Source of the DNA: Nymphaea colorata | Lineage: Eukaryota; Streptophyta; Magnoliopsida; Nymphaeales; Nymphaeaceae | Assembly (NCBI RefSeq): GCF_008831285.2 | Contig: NC_045138.2 | Coordinates: 40,601,115-40,665,114 of the forward strand | Direction: 5' to 3' | DNA: 64,000 bases | Shown here: positions 51,951 through 64,000 of the stretch, piece after piece | How positions within the stretch are numbered: the first letter of the stretch is position 1 | Layout: every line of letters starts with the position of its first letter | Program-made: the position numbers and the translations under genes | Notes under the pieces: model-generated | Database searches by the model: none | What the model was told of the DNA's origin: nothing | The model's input: the letters and a program-made list of their open reading frames with translations, nothing else

Positions 51951-53998
51951 AGGTTTGTCCTTGTGTTATGCTAAGAACCTGCTAAAGTGGAAAGGCAAGA
52001 GGATCTCCCGTTTTCGTTGGACGAGGAAAGAAAGCAGATACTGGTGGTTGTTTTCATCAACACCTCAAAATCATGGAGAATTCATAGTAATGTAGATTTT
52101 ATCCAGGCAATCAAACTTGACCTCCGAAATTAATTCAATCAGGCACGTAGGTCTCATGCACCTGAACCCAGATGGCGATCTCAGTTGTCCCAGATGCGTC
52201 CTAAATTTCTCTGGGAAACTGCATGAATGCCTTCTGCCATTTTCTCTGAATCCGTTCATGGACTGGTTCTTGCACTCACCTCTTCACCCCAATTCTATCA
52301 AATAATGTCATATCGAATCCATATGATGGTTGTTCTCCAAGCAACGATCTTCAGCTTTTACAGAATAATATTTTGCAGATTCAGGCTCGCCATCTTCTGT
52401 GATCTTCTGTGAATATGGCATGACCAAGTTTCTGAACCTCGAAAACCAAGTGTCAATTTGGCTACTTCAGCTGATTGAAGGCATCTTCTCTGCAATTTTT
52501 GTGTACTACAAAACCAAGCAATCGATGAAGACTGAAAGAGCTGGCAATGGTTGGTGGTCAGAACAGGTATGCTGTTACCAAACCATTTTGAATCAAAAAA
52601 TGGAGTTCTAAGAATCTAAATACATGGAAGGCCGGATTTGGTTGAAACCATTGCAACCAAAGGAAAAGGAAATCGTCAGAACCATATCCCTGACAGTTTA
52701 GATACCTACATCAATACAACATGAAAGGAACGGATGCTGAATTTGATGAGGACTAACAATATTATTGTCAGACCATGTTGCATCAAGTAGCCAACTTGTG
52801 GGCAGGATGCACCTAGATATCATCCTAATGCACCATGAAAGGAACTGCTACTGGATTTGATTATGTCCTGCCAAATTTTGTGCCATTAACAAATCCTGTT
52901 GAGCAAAATAATGTTTTAGACAGCACCGACATATCCTCCCACCCAGATATGATATTTTCTTGATGACTTGTTCAATAGACGCACGCAAAAAACAGAAAAG
53001 CTAGTGCAAAATCCTGAAAAAGGTCATTTATTATGCATCTTCCTACCAGGTCATCCATCTCTGTGTGGTAATGAAACAGATGGCTACGCGGCCATCCTTC
53101 CCCAACACTCTGCTGACTTTGGGTGGGGTGGTCCAGCAGGTGCTGCATTAAATGTATGGCCTTCTATAAATTCATCATTTACTGCAGCTGACAACTTGAA
53201 TGTTATCACCATTCACAAACTCATTTCTGTCTTTCGGTTAAATGTTTAGGAATAAATTAGCCACTAAGTTGTTTAATGAAATCTCATAGAGATATCATTG
53301 GACGATTTAATAAAATGATACAGAAATATCTTCAGAGTGTTTCTGCCAAGTATGTGACTAGCATAAGCTGCTAACATGATTAAAATAAGTTAAAGATGAA
53401 TTTGCCTTCAAAGCACTGCTAGCGCTGTGCATGAATTTATCAGAAAGAATAAGACAGGCATGAATATGTGAATTGCAGAAAACCCTTTAAATAAAAGTCA
53501 GTGGGTCAAGATAGAAGACCTCCTGATTCAGATCTTTGCAAGATTTGTGGTCTTAGCAGTTATATTAATATTTGGACCAAAATTGAGTTCTGATTTTCTT
53601 GTTTCTATCGTATTTTATGTTAGCAGTTAGTACGTTCTCCTGTATATATATAAAAAATAATTTTATTATCATGTTAGCATGATCTATTTATACTTAATTT
53701 TGCTACCTTTCCACATTCATGATCCACCCATGTTTGAGATTTATTCACATTCATCAGAGAATCCTCAGTAGTAACTCTCAAGACTTGGTAGAATGTGGCT
53801 TTAGCATCAAAACTAGTTGGAAAAGCACCTTTTGTTAGCAAAAAGCAGATTCCAAACATGATTTTGACAACCAGACATGTCAAAATAAAGTACAAATTGA
53901 TCTAAACATGACCCTTTTTCTTTCACAATAGTCTAACTCTGTTCTTATCATTATTTGTTCGTAGGAAGCAAGCTTTGGCGCTTCTAGAAAACAGTTAT

Positions 53999-54000
<2 letters not shown>

Positions 54001-54043
<43 letters not shown>
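54001..54043. repeat. (AT)n microsatellite
   Basis: An uninterrupted AT run of about 43 bp. Confidence 0.95.
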
Positions 54044-54046
<3 letters not shown>

Positions 54047-54866
54047 CATCTATTATTACTTTGTCTACAATAAATTATTCAGGCTCATGGGAGTTGCTTG
54101 CACAAGGTGAAAATGGCGGTCGTCCTAAAAAAATCTACATATTATACCAACTGGAACGAACTCGATTATGTCTTCAAAGATGGTGAAAACATGCATCATA
54201 CTCCCTAAAAATTTGGAAAAGATAAATAGCAGGACAACCTTCGTGACTTAACGTGCGCGCACACGCACACACTGCGCTTGTGTGTGTGAGATCGGTGCAC
54301 GGTACGAGTGAAGGGCCACGGGGGACATGGCCATTAACGTTCTTCATTTAATGACCAACAACCTACCAAAGGACAATGGGATCTCCACGTTACGGACATC
54401 AAATCTCTTTGCCATACGAAACCAGACGGGTTGGAGTGGAATATCGTTGAATTTGACCCGGATTTAGTTAGTCGAGTTTGGTGAGGAAACCCACGTCCTT
54501 ATTATTAAGAAAAAGGATCTATATTGCTGCATAGTCTTGTCACTGAATCTAAATCCGGGCTTCATCCAAATCCAAAATCGTCCAATGGCTGGAGCACTAC
54601 TGGGTCCGAAACGTTCAAGACGTCACCTGAGTTGGACCCGTTTATGCGGTGGGCCATGGCCACCGCCCTTCTAGATTTAGAGTAAGAAGAAATTGAAGGC
54701 TTGAAGCCCCTGATGCTGATAGCGTGTTTGGTTCGTTCCCGTTCCTGGAACGCGTGGAAAGAGGACGCCCTGTTCTCATATGTTCCCACGTGCTTCATCA
54801 CAACGCGGCAAACCCGTCCCTTCACATTGTTTGCGTTGAGCCACATTCGCTGGAACGTAGAGCGTA

Positions 54867-54903
<37 letters not shown>
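54867..54903. repeat. (TA)n microsatellite
   Basis: An uninterrupted TA run of about 37 bp. Confidence 0.95.
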
Positions 54904-54907
<4 letters not shown>

Positions 54908-55504
54908 AAAATTATTGTTTTTTTTTTAGTTATTTCAAACCAGTGTATGTTTATTGTTCAAATAAAATTTGAAAATAAGCTGATATGTTTTTTCATATGT
55001 TTGCATGTGAATTTGATTTCATTTGAGAACCCAACATAATCTACATTTATTATAGTTTTTTATTTTAAAAATAATAAAGATTCATTGTAATTTGATATTG
55101 TATATTTATATTAGTCTAGCAAGCACCAATAACATGGGTGATCTGTCCTTGTTCTAACAGAGTGAGAGCCTTATACTAGTTGATGTACATTGGTCGGTGC
55201 AAAACACAAATGCAGCCATAGACCCTGTTAGTAAGGAGAGAAGACTTCGGCTCTTGTCTATTGCAGCATATTCAGCCATTGTTTTCCTGTGGGGAACATG
55301 TGGATTCTGGCTCGTGCTTGACATCATTAAAGGTTTTAATCACGAATAATGTTGATGCAATGAATTATCAGTACCTAATCACTCGTTCCAAAACGGGAAC
55401 GGTTTGTTCCCTACCAAACGAAAGTGAGATTGCTTTCACAAAACTTTTTTGCATAAAATAGAAGACCTTTTTCTTTTGGTCTTTTACTTTTCAATTGAAA
55501 ATTC

Positions 55505-55564
55505 AGTCAGATCCCCACCGGATTACTGTTCTATTGAGTCAGATCCCCACCGGATTACTGTTCT
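55505..55564. repeat. 32-bp tandem duplication
   Basis: AGTCAGATCCCCACCGGATT occurs at 55505 and 55537, each followed by ACTGTTCT. Confidence 0.95.
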
Positions 55565-55739
55565 AATTAGAGGAAGCCAGTTTGGTGGATGACCTAACCC
55601 CTTTAGTTTAGATGGTTCTATAATGCAAATTCATTGACGCTGGCATATTCACCCACTCAGCAGCTTTCGATTCAAAAGACCCACTTTTTACGGCATACAA
55701 GATCGGTCGGTCCTCATAAGGATCTTTAGCTGCAGGAGC

Positions 55740-56741
55740 CAAACTATAATTTCAAAATTTTAACACTAATTGACTTTTCAAAATTTTTATGTAAATTAAA
55801 CTAAAATTTTCAAAAATTTACATATAAATTTTTGATTTTTTAAAAAATCTGAGGTGGGGCCTCGGCCTCGGCCCCTGCTGCCCTGCCTCTGCCTTTGGCC
55901 CTGGCAGTAGCGGAGACACATGATGATTGTTGTGGGCAATTGTCTAAACCAGCTCACAAAATTTGCTTTATTTACAGATTATTATTTCATTAATTTTTAC
56001 TTTTTTTTTAACACTCGAGTGCTCTTAAATTTAAAACAATAATGCCTTTAACCAAAAATTCCTGGCTTCGCCATTGATGTGGGGGTAAAACCTTGTTGTT
56101 TTGCATTGGAAGTAGTTTTGTGAAACTTATTTTGACAGGAATCAGATCTTGAGCATGGTTTACTTTCAGCAGCATAAACTAAAATCCTCTCAACTGCACC
56201 ACTATGGTTGCTGACATAACAAGTCCAACGGATGTTGCCCATTTCTCTGTTGTTTTCTATGAAAAGATGGTGATGGGTGACAAACTATAGTGATAACAAT
56301 AGCTTAATTATATGTTATGAGATAAATTAAGTCATCCTGAAGGATCTTGGTTATGACTAATTGATCATATGCATAATTGCCACTTTTTTTTATGATTTTA
56401 TTGAAACCCAAGGAACGGTCGGTCTTCAGTCTAGATGATCAAACAAGCACTCCACGATCAGAGGCTTGGTCCTCCGTGGCAAGGGACAAGGATGCGAGGG
56501 TAACCCTAGCTCCACTTTGATTACATGCTAACACAATTCTTCGCACATCTACAAGGTGGGCTCGGGCTTAAACTCGAACCTTTTTCTATGGCTTGATCCG
56601 ACATATACGAGTAAAGGCGTCGGGGCCATGGCCCTCTCTCATAAATTTATATGTAAATTTTTAAAATTTTAGTTTATGCTATATATAAAATTTGAAAAAT
56701 TATATGTTAGTTGGTGTTAAAATTTTAAAACTATAGTTTGG
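55740..56741. repeat. ~95-bp inverted repeat pair about 0.8 kb apart
   Basis: The left arm (55740-55832) begins CCAAACTATAATTTCAAAAT and ends TTACATATAAATTT. The right arm (about 56637-56741) is a diverged reverse complement, beginning ATAAATTTATATGTAAATTT and ending AAAACTATAGTTTGG. Conserved inner blocks include GTGTTAAAATTTT. The spacer contains a GC-rich CCTCGGCC stretch (55860-55910) next to the left arm, and GTCGGGGCCATGGCC lies outside the right arm. The two arms look like ends of the same repeat family in opposite orientation. Confidence 0.75.
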
Positions 56742-57182
56742 TTCTTGCAACAATAAATTCTTCTTGGTGCTGCTCCTACGGACAGGATGTGCTCATGTGT
56801 CAAGGATGTAGGTGTAGGTAGTCGCACCATCGGACCAAAAGGCTGCTAGGTTTAGCAGAATGGGGTCCTTGATTCACATGACCGCGCTGGTGGGGACTGG
56901 ACCTGACTTGGGCCAAGCTATCGACTTGAAGTGGTGGGCATGACAACGGAACCGGGTTGTCCCAACTAGAACGGGACAAGGCCGGACGCCGTCGAGAGAT
57001 GACCTGGGAAGATTGGCCTCAATATTCTTGCCCTTTTGGGACGGCCTGTTCACGTGGAGTTCTTATTCTGTGGAGGGAGTGGTACGGGGGGCCTTGAGTG
57101 TTGAAGGACAAGAGAATAAAGTCGGATCGACCGGATACAGGTCAATCAATAAAAGCATGACAGCCTTGAAGGGTCCACACTT

Positions 57183-57215
<33 letters not shown>

Positions 57216-57227
57216 TTTCCCAATCTC

Positions 57228-57297
<70 letters not shown>

Positions 57298-57326
57298 TCT
57301 TTCCCAAACTCTCTTATATATATAGA
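57183..57326. repeat. Duplicated compound (GA)n-TCTTTCCCAA-(TA)n repeat
   Basis: A GA run is followed by GTCTTTCCCAATCTCTCTT and a long TA run (57234-57275); then a second GA run is followed by GTCTTTCCCAAACTCTCTT and a shorter TA run. The whole compound unit is therefore doubled. Confidence 0.9.
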
Positions 57327-58125
57327 ACAACATCTAAGGCATTTAGCTTCTTGCAAGTGTTTCAAAATTTAGAGGAATATCAATTCAGAACTTACAAATC
57401 TAATGTTAGTTCATGTTTATCGGGAGGTGCAGAAATTGGTCTGAAGTTTATAAAGACTTTTATAACACGATCTTACTCAAACATCGAACGCGATATATCT
57501 ATATATATAGTTTTACATTCTTGAATACGATCCTTACGATCAGAATTCAGAAGAAGAAAACATTGAAAAAAAATTAAATGAATAATATGAAAGTGTGATT
57601 AAAATGCACCGAATCCTTGTTAGAGTTTATCAGATAATTAATATCCACCACCAACCGTCCAACCTCTTAACAAGTGGCACATCCATTCCCTTACTTTTTG
57701 TTGAATCAATCTTTTTGCTGAGGTAATTAGGCGCATGCCTTGAAAGAAGGAGAAAGAAAAGAGTAACTTAGAGGGAATGGCAGATACAATTTTTAAATAT
57801 CGTGGTAGGATGGTTAACTGCTTACACTATCAATTGCATACAAGTCAGCCATGAAATTTTTAAAGAAACTGGAAAAGTAAAGAAGAAAGCTCGCTGGTTG
57901 TCATAAAGATTGGAATACGATTCCCACTTATTAGGACATTTCAACCAGCAGATTTTTGCTAATTCATATCTTAAGAAACTGCTTTTCGAGATTTTTTTTT
58001 CCCGATAAAAAGCATTATAAGAGGGTCTTGTATCTTTGCCTCGAGGAGTTTAGTATAGCTGATTGAGTTTGCATTGGCTAAATCATACATACATACGCCT
58101 CAAGAGTGGGAGTAGTAGTCTCAGG

Positions 58126-58320
58126 AGTCGTTTGATTACTTTAGATTTGAAATCCATTGATCTGACAAAGCAGATATGGTAAAAGATAGATGGTAAAAAT
58201 TCATGGTTAGTCAAACTAAAGGATCTTATGTCTCCGTATGTAAAATTCGAGAAAAGGTCTGATTTAAGATCGAAGGAGGGAATGACTGGTTTTAAATCTA
58301 CAGTTCTCAAATCATGAAGA
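58126..58320. mobile_element. Possible MITE relative of the 33-kb element
   Basis: The left end reads CGTTTGATTACTTTAGATTT, close to the terminal repeat at 33203. The right end near 58305 reads, in reverse complement, TGATTTGAGAACTGTAGATT, a weak inverted match. The boundaries are approximate. Confidence 0.35.
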
Positions 58321-60462
58321 TTTTATATGAGAGAACTTTTACGTGATATAGTCTCTCAGTTTTCTTCATGGTAGCTGAAACTTGTGCCCATTTGGATCAA
58401 TAAGGATGTGGTGAAGCTCGGCAAAATAGCCCCGTAACTTCAGGAGAAGTGTACATTATACCTATAACTACTAGATTTCTATTCACTGTGTCCTTTTATC
58501 ATTAAAAGACCAAAAGGACTTCAAAGTTGTCATTTACTTGGGAGGGAGAGTAGAAGAAATAGGAAAATAAGATGAAGTGACTCCAGGGTTAATGTCATTT
58601 GGTCGGATCTGATTGTCATTTTTGGCTGTATAGAAATTGATTCAGACCCCATTGAATGCGTTCAGCTGTCCCGGACCTGAACCATTTACACCCCCTATTG
58701 TTCCGCATGTTCCGATCGCGAAAGTGGGAACACAGAGCCTCCTTAAGAAGGAAGGACCAACTTAGATGGCAGCAAAAGACAGATTTCAACGCGTTTGAAA
58801 TTGAACTGAGAGCAGGACACCACATTTCAGCATACTGATGAGATTATACAGACAACTTAAGTGAATGTCAGTGACTTTTTAATGTGAAATGATCTTTGAT
58901 ATTATGAATAATAACATAGGCAATGTTATGGCATCAAAAAACAAAATTGTATTAGAAAACATAATGGACCTACAAGGGCCTAACTTAACTAGTGTTTTAC
59001 ATTTGTATGTGGAACATAAATTCTGCATGGCATGTATGAGAAGTATAGCATATGAAGAGAGGGAATATAATATCTTAGGGTAGCTTGGTGAATTCTGTGA
59101 AAGAAAAGGCGACTGTGAGTTGTTTCAAAGCTACCAAGTTCTTGTTTGCAGTGAATGTGAGTTTAATTTGGATGTGATGTTTATACGCCACCATTGCTAG
59201 GTCTCGCATTGAACACTTTCGTTTTACTTCTCATCTTTTAATGGATGATTTACTGTCTTTTTGCTCTTTTTCTTTTTTCCATTTTGGGGCCGATTTTGCT
59301 TTTGGCTTTGCCTTTTACCAGTTAGAAATCTTACAAGAAAGGCCAAACCAAAGATTGTAGTTTTGGCTTTAGAGGGTGTTTTTAAAAAGTTGGTCAGCAA
59401 AAAGAAAAAAAAGGAAAAAAGAAAAGCAATAAAGACAGATATAAAGTGCTTACATCTAAGTTGGGCATTAATATTTAATACCTTCCAAGAAAGGTGCTGG
59501 ATTTGGTAAGAGAATGGTATGGGAAACCCTCAATTCTAATTTGAGCATTAATGCCTTGTAGGAAAGATGCAGGCTGGCCTTTTGCTTAGAATCCAAAAAA
59601 CAAGCTCTTTCTTTTGTAATTTTTCAATAATGGCTGCACTTTATTAAAATCAATAACCAAGAGTTTGAAGTGAATTTCTGTTAGCCTGAGAAGTAAAAAT
59701 GGTAACGCCAATTTTTTTAATAGTTTGAGCTATTGTTTATATTGAACAGAAGTTTATTTCAAGCTCTTATTTAACATTCTTTACAAAAACTGCAATTTTT
59801 CTTATATAAATTGCAAAGGATAACCTAAAAAGTAAAATCTAGGTCCACATATGAAAATTTTTCCATTTTCTATAAGCGTTTTTTTTATTGAGGTCTTGGC
59901 CAAACACATGTATAAGAAATAAAAACCGATCAAAAGAGAAACATTGTCATTCTTTTTGTGGACTAGAAATAGGTCTATCTAACTCCTAATAAAATGTACG
60001 AGTTTTTTCCAAACCGGTCCTCACTACCCTTATTACAAAATAGTCTTTACCTAATGCAGTTATATATATAAATACCTACCTTTTGCACTGTTAATGAACG
60101 CCGTTCCTTCTGTCAAAAGATTAAAGTTAACTTTGTTGTTATTATATCACTATAGAAGAGGATATTATAAACTTGTTTTCAAAAGAAATGTTTATTATGA
60201 GTGATTTTAAACTCCCCAATTGACATTCATACACTAGAGTTGTGCTCCACACTAGAACCTATATAAATGTACTTTGTTTATATTTATTATACAAACAGGT
60301 AAGAATCTACATGAAGTACATTCCATTAAAACATACTTGGGACGAGTTTAGAAATGTAGGCTTTCCTTCTTGTGCTTATAGGTCTTTACAGCAACTAAAA
60401 AATGGGAGTTTTAAGTTGGTTTATAAAACATGACCTTTTAACTAAAGAATTTTAAAGGAGCA

Positions 60463-60545
60463 TAGTGTAGCTGGTCGAGTTGGTAGGCTTCAATGCATCA
60501 ACTCGATTATGATTCTAATGGACATGATGCTCTTCTTGAGATATA
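60463..60545 (+). repeat. Possible SINE-like fragment
   Basis: GTGTAGCTGGTCGAGTTGGT resembles a tRNA-derived A box, and CTCGATTATGATTCTAATGG lies about 30 bases on. A similar start (AGTATAGCTGATTGAG) occurs near 58051. It does not fold into a proper tRNA by eye. Confidence 0.25.
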
Positions 60546-61401
60546 TGGAGTTGAGCACCACACCAAATTGATAGTGCTTAGACGCCACACCATACAACTA
60601 TTTTCTTCATCATCCTGACCTGTCAGAGCAAGTAGATCGGTGTTCACCTAGGAAACTGTTTTTTGACAGTGAATAAAACGTTACACACTAATGTAAAAAG
60701 TAATTAGACAAGAACTTGTATAAGAAATTATACGTAAGTCCAGGGCTACCCAAGAAAACTAGTAACATATTTTAGTCTCCAGGAATATGACTGCAATTTT
60801 TCTGTCCTCTGTCGTTTGGCTGCTAGCAGTAAAAACAAGGTGGGTGATGGACATGGGGTTTCTATTGCGCGACCTAGAGTTTGTCGAATTCGAGGGGGCA
60901 TTTTGGTCACGTAAAATATTGTTATCCACTGTTCCTGCTCTGCTCAAGGGGGAAAGGGAAAAGAAAAAGAAAAAAAAGGAAGAAGAAAAGAAGGAAGAAA
61001 TTCCTGTTTGTGTTGGAGATGCAGATGGAATCTTGAGCTAAAAGAAAAATGCCTCCTTTTCCCCCTTTCATCAGCTGTTCTTAGTCTGTTACCTCATTGT
61101 TTTGGTATGTAAAAATGGTGCTTCTTTTTTCCTCTTTTCAAGCAATCCCAAGATACCATCTTCTTTTCTCTTCTTATTTTATGGATCTTGGTGGCCCTCT
61201 TTTATTTCTGGCCTTCTTTTTCTTGCCTTTTGTCTTCTTATTATTGACAGGACTTGGAACTGTTTCTGAAGTTGGAATTGTTTCTGCATTCCCTTTTTCT
61301 TTCTCCTCCTCCTTCCAGGAAACCGCGTTTATGTTTTTTTCTTTTGTTGGTAAACTGGTAGAAGCTTCAGATTCAGATAAACTTTGGGGGATGATTCATC
61401 A

Positions 61402-62449
61402 ATGGGAGGAAAGAATAACTGCTTCAATCTTCTGAAGAGAAAGTTGTTTGGTTCAGGTGCGGACGTCAAGCCAAAAGATGTAAGATTATGTGATTCCTAC
61501 TCCGTGTTTTAATCATGGCGGCCCACTTGTTTTTTCTTCATTTTTTTCATTTCTCGATGTTTCGTTTCGATCACTGTCCTTGGTGCAGAATTGTGGGAAA
61601 AAGAAGGACAAGGAGAAGGGAGAATGGATTTCTGGGAGGTTAAAAACGAGCTGCCCACCTTCGATAAAAGGCCCAAAGCTGCTAACGCCGCCAACCACAG
61701 TACTGGGTAAAACATTGACTGAAGCAGAAGAAGCACAGAGCAAGCATGCAGTGGCTGTTGCCATAGCAACAGCCGCCGCTGCTGAGGCTGCTGTTGCTGC
61801 TGCTCAGGCCGCCGCTCAGGTCGTTCGTCTAACTGGAAGTAGCGGATCTTACCACCACTTGGAGCTCTCGAGAAGAGTATCGGCTGCAGTCAGAATTCAA
61901 TCTGCTTTCAGGGGTTACTTGGTCAGTGCCGCCGTCCACTTGTTTTTTCTCCTTTTGGTTTGTCCTTGCTTTTGGGGCTGAGACTTCCCAACTTAAAATT
62001 CTTAGCAAGCTTAACAGTGGATGCTTATTTGGCTTTAATTGGTCACATACTTTAAAATTATGGAATTCCCTTGGGATTGATGAGTTTAGTTATCATTTTT
62101 TCCCTTAAGATTGATGAGTTTAGTGACCATTTTTTGACACAAACTGTTGGAATTGGAAACACTTTATGCATATTTTTCCCGACCGAGCTCTCAATCTGCA
62201 TGATATTTGGACTCCTCATTTTGCTTTTGATTGTCAAACCAGGCAAGGAAGGCATTGCGTGCACTGAAAGGATTGGTGAAATTACAGGCACTCATCCGTG
62301 GACATATGGTTCGCCGCCAAGCACAAAATGCTTTTAGGAGTATGCAGGCCCTTCAGAGAATCCAATCACAGGCATGTTTCAGAAGAGTAAAATTGACAGA
62401 AGAGAATAAGATCTCCGAGCAGAAACTGAAGGCACAAAGACGCTTTGAG
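61402..62449 (+). CDS. IQ67-domain calmodulin-binding protein (IQD), 3' partial
   Basis: Exons are 61402-61479, 61589-61921 and 62243-62449, with a donor (gtaatg) at 62450; the gene continues past the window. 206 residues are visible. The N-terminus [20 protein letters not shown] is basic, followed by [29 protein letters not shown], an Ala-rich helix ([19 protein letters not shown]), and the IQ67 domain. The latter has a canonical IQ motif split by a phase-0 intron ([12 protein letters not shown] then [20 protein letters not shown]) and a second IQ-like repeat ([20 protein letters not shown]). That intron position is a hallmark of the family. IQD proteins bind calmodulin and act as scaffolds at microtubules, membrane or nucleus. 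By eye it is closest to the IQD10/12/13/14-type proteins. Reading through the last donor gives a stop eight codons later, which I take to be intron. Confidence 0.92.
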
Positions 62450-64000
62450 GTAATGCGAGATGTGAAAGTCTAATCTAAGGACTGGAATGAAGCGAATAAT
62501 TTCTTTCGTACGTTATTGTGGTTATATATCTTTTTCTTGGATACCTTTTCTGAACCATAGCTGTATGAGCGTACAATTTTATGGTGTATACCTCTATGTG
62601 TTGCCCGTTTGTGAATGAGCATGTTTTTGTGAATCTCTTGCTTCCAGAGTTACTGTAATAGTTTTGGGCTTTTGGCGCATGTCTAGATTCTTGATTTCCT
62701 GTTATTTTATAGATCTGTCGTCTATAGAAGGAATGATGCCTATGGTTTGATGTAGTAGAGCATTTTCTAGGCTTTACGACAGTCTGAACACACATAAGAT
62801 GAGAGCCCTAAGATTTTGAGGGACATGGCTGATGGGTTGTTGTGATTCATGGTCACGGTCTCCTCCACAATCTCTTGATCTACTGCAACTGACTCTGGTT
62901 TGAGATTACATGTGCAATAGATGTTTTGCTCTATTATGATGCTTACGTTATAGGATTCATGTTATGCTGTTGCATATTAAATTGCGAGTACCATGCTTGG
63001 ACAATTACCTAGGTCAATCAATTCACAACCACAAATTGTGCTTCCTATTTTTGCTTGCAAATCTTATAATGGTTTTAACGCATTCATCAGTGAAGAAGAT
63101 TTTTGCATATTTTAGTCATCGCAGACCATGTTAAAACCAAAAACCTAGGTTATTGATTAATTCGTCAAATTTTAATACTTCCAAAAATGAAATATGGGCT
63201 TTTCCCCCGTTCTTCTTTATTCAATATTAGAAAGAAGGTTGATGAATAGAGATGTTTATAACCAGCCGTTTTTTTTCTTGGTATTTTTTAAAGCAACGTT
63301 CAATTACTATTATTTACTATTTTTCTTACGAAAGTTGATAAAAATTCAAAAAAGCTTTTAAAATGTTGGAAGAAACCTCAAAAAATTTAAGATAGGACAT
63401 AGGTTAAAAGCACTTTTTGCTGAAAAAGGAGGTGAAAAAATTGCAAAAGCACAATAAAAGCATGATATTTCCATTTTGCATTTCTTTCTGAATATCATAA
63501 TTTTTCATGTTCTTTCATTTTCTTTATTCCCCCTTTTCTTTTGTTGTGTTTCTTTGAAGAAAAAAGCAGATATTTACGTCAGTGGTTCTAACCATGCAGC
63601 CATTCTTTCAATTGCATTTGACTCTTTAAGCTAGTTATGTAACTTCCAAAGTAACGTTTAAAGCTTACCTTTGGGCCCCAACTAGGCTGACCAATCCTGC
63701 GGAGAGACTGACTAGGCCTTTCAGGGCCTTCTCACCCTGGCACTGACGCTTTTGACTACTCAAGTCTTAAAATGGAAAATTCATGCTCAGTCATTGTTTG
63801 GTCTGAGTTCTGTATGTTGGGAAGGATTCTCAAGCTATTTATTTGTGTGCAATTTCTCCTTAGTTTGTCTATGCATCTAAATTAGGAATCTTTTAGATGC
63901 TACTTTTTCGATAGCATCTTAGCCTCCTTTATTTCTCTGTATTTACCATTATCTTATGTTAATATAACACTTGGATCATGGTCATTGTTTATTAGAATTA
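62450..64000 (+). other. IQD intron running off the window
   Basis: No continuation exon with the expected IQD C-terminal motifs was found, so the sequence is read as intron. No other feature was seen. Confidence 0.5.

Larger units (their letters stand above)
52100..61401. other. Gene-poor, repeat-rich region
   Basis: No gene is supported. It holds TA microsatellites, a 32-bp duplication, an inverted repeat pair, a compound GA/TA repeat, a MITE-like and a SINE-like fragment. At the right end (about 60.9-61.4 kb) lies the probable leader of the IQD gene, with an AAG/AAA-rich tract at 60959-61002. Open frames at 52117-52611 and 52968-53249 resemble nothing I know. Confidence 0.6.

Noticed and set aside
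52117-53249. Possible gene fragments to the right of the second Copia remnant
   Set aside because: Short frames without recognisable motifs or consistent splice structure.
57013-57372. 119-codon open frame with RERERE and IYIYIY runs
   Set aside because: Crosses the compound GA/TA repeat; not a protein.
60463-60545. Functional tRNA gene
   Set aside because: No proper acceptor stem or anticodon arm could be drawn by eye; at best SINE-like.
62450-62473. IQD ending with VMRDVKV and stop
   Set aside because: The family continues well beyond this point and a GT donor sits exactly after RRFE, so this is intron read-through.

Overview
This is nuclear DNA of a flowering plant. The evidence is intron-split genes of plant-specific families, AT-rich intergenic DNA full of (GA)n and (TA)n runs, and Ty1/Copia retrotransposon remains with tRNA-Met primer-binding sites. 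I could not determine the species or lineage. All gene models were built by reading splice sites and protein family resemblance by eye. No alignment or search was run.

Seven protein-coding genes can be supported. From left to right: (1) a hexokinase-like gene on + (103-13586, first exon outside the window), closest by eye to the HKL1-type plant hexokinases, with a 10.4-kb intron holding a decayed Copia element; (2) a UBC19/20-type E2 ubiquitin-conjugating enzyme on - (15566-17471); (3) a plant-specific W/G/R-rich protein of unknown function on - (22252-24033); (4) a tetraspanin on - (28082-31822); (5) a PAP16-type purple acid phosphatase on + (35902-39464); (6) a subgroup Ib (ORG2/bHLH38-type) bHLH factor on - (40508-43413); (7) an IQ67-domain calmodulin-binding protein on +, running off the right edge (61402 onward). 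Genes 1/2 and 5/6 are convergent pairs; 4/5 are divergent. The genes do not form a pathway; this is an ordinary mixed plant gene neighbourhood.

Between genes there is much repeat structure. The main items are a three-copy ~357-bp tandem array (14137-15253) between hexokinase and UBC; a tandem duplication that includes the last codons of PAP16 (39401-39914); a 181-bp tandem duplication (46561-46912); a MITE-like family with 18-bp terminal inverted repeats (33203-33487, with probable relatives at 34.8 and 58.1 kb); a ~95-bp inverted repeat pair about 0.8 kb apart (55.7/56.7 kb); a Copia gag/protease fragment (50991-51950); and possible tRNA-derived SINE fragments. The stretch 43.4-61.4 kb has no gene I can support.

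The most noteworthy single observations are a GC-AG intron in the hexokinase gene, a MITE with clear target-site duplication nested in the Copia element inside that gene's intron, an altered C-terminus in the E2 enzyme, and the repeated PAP16 3' end. I see no convincing sign of an undescribed multi-gene system.
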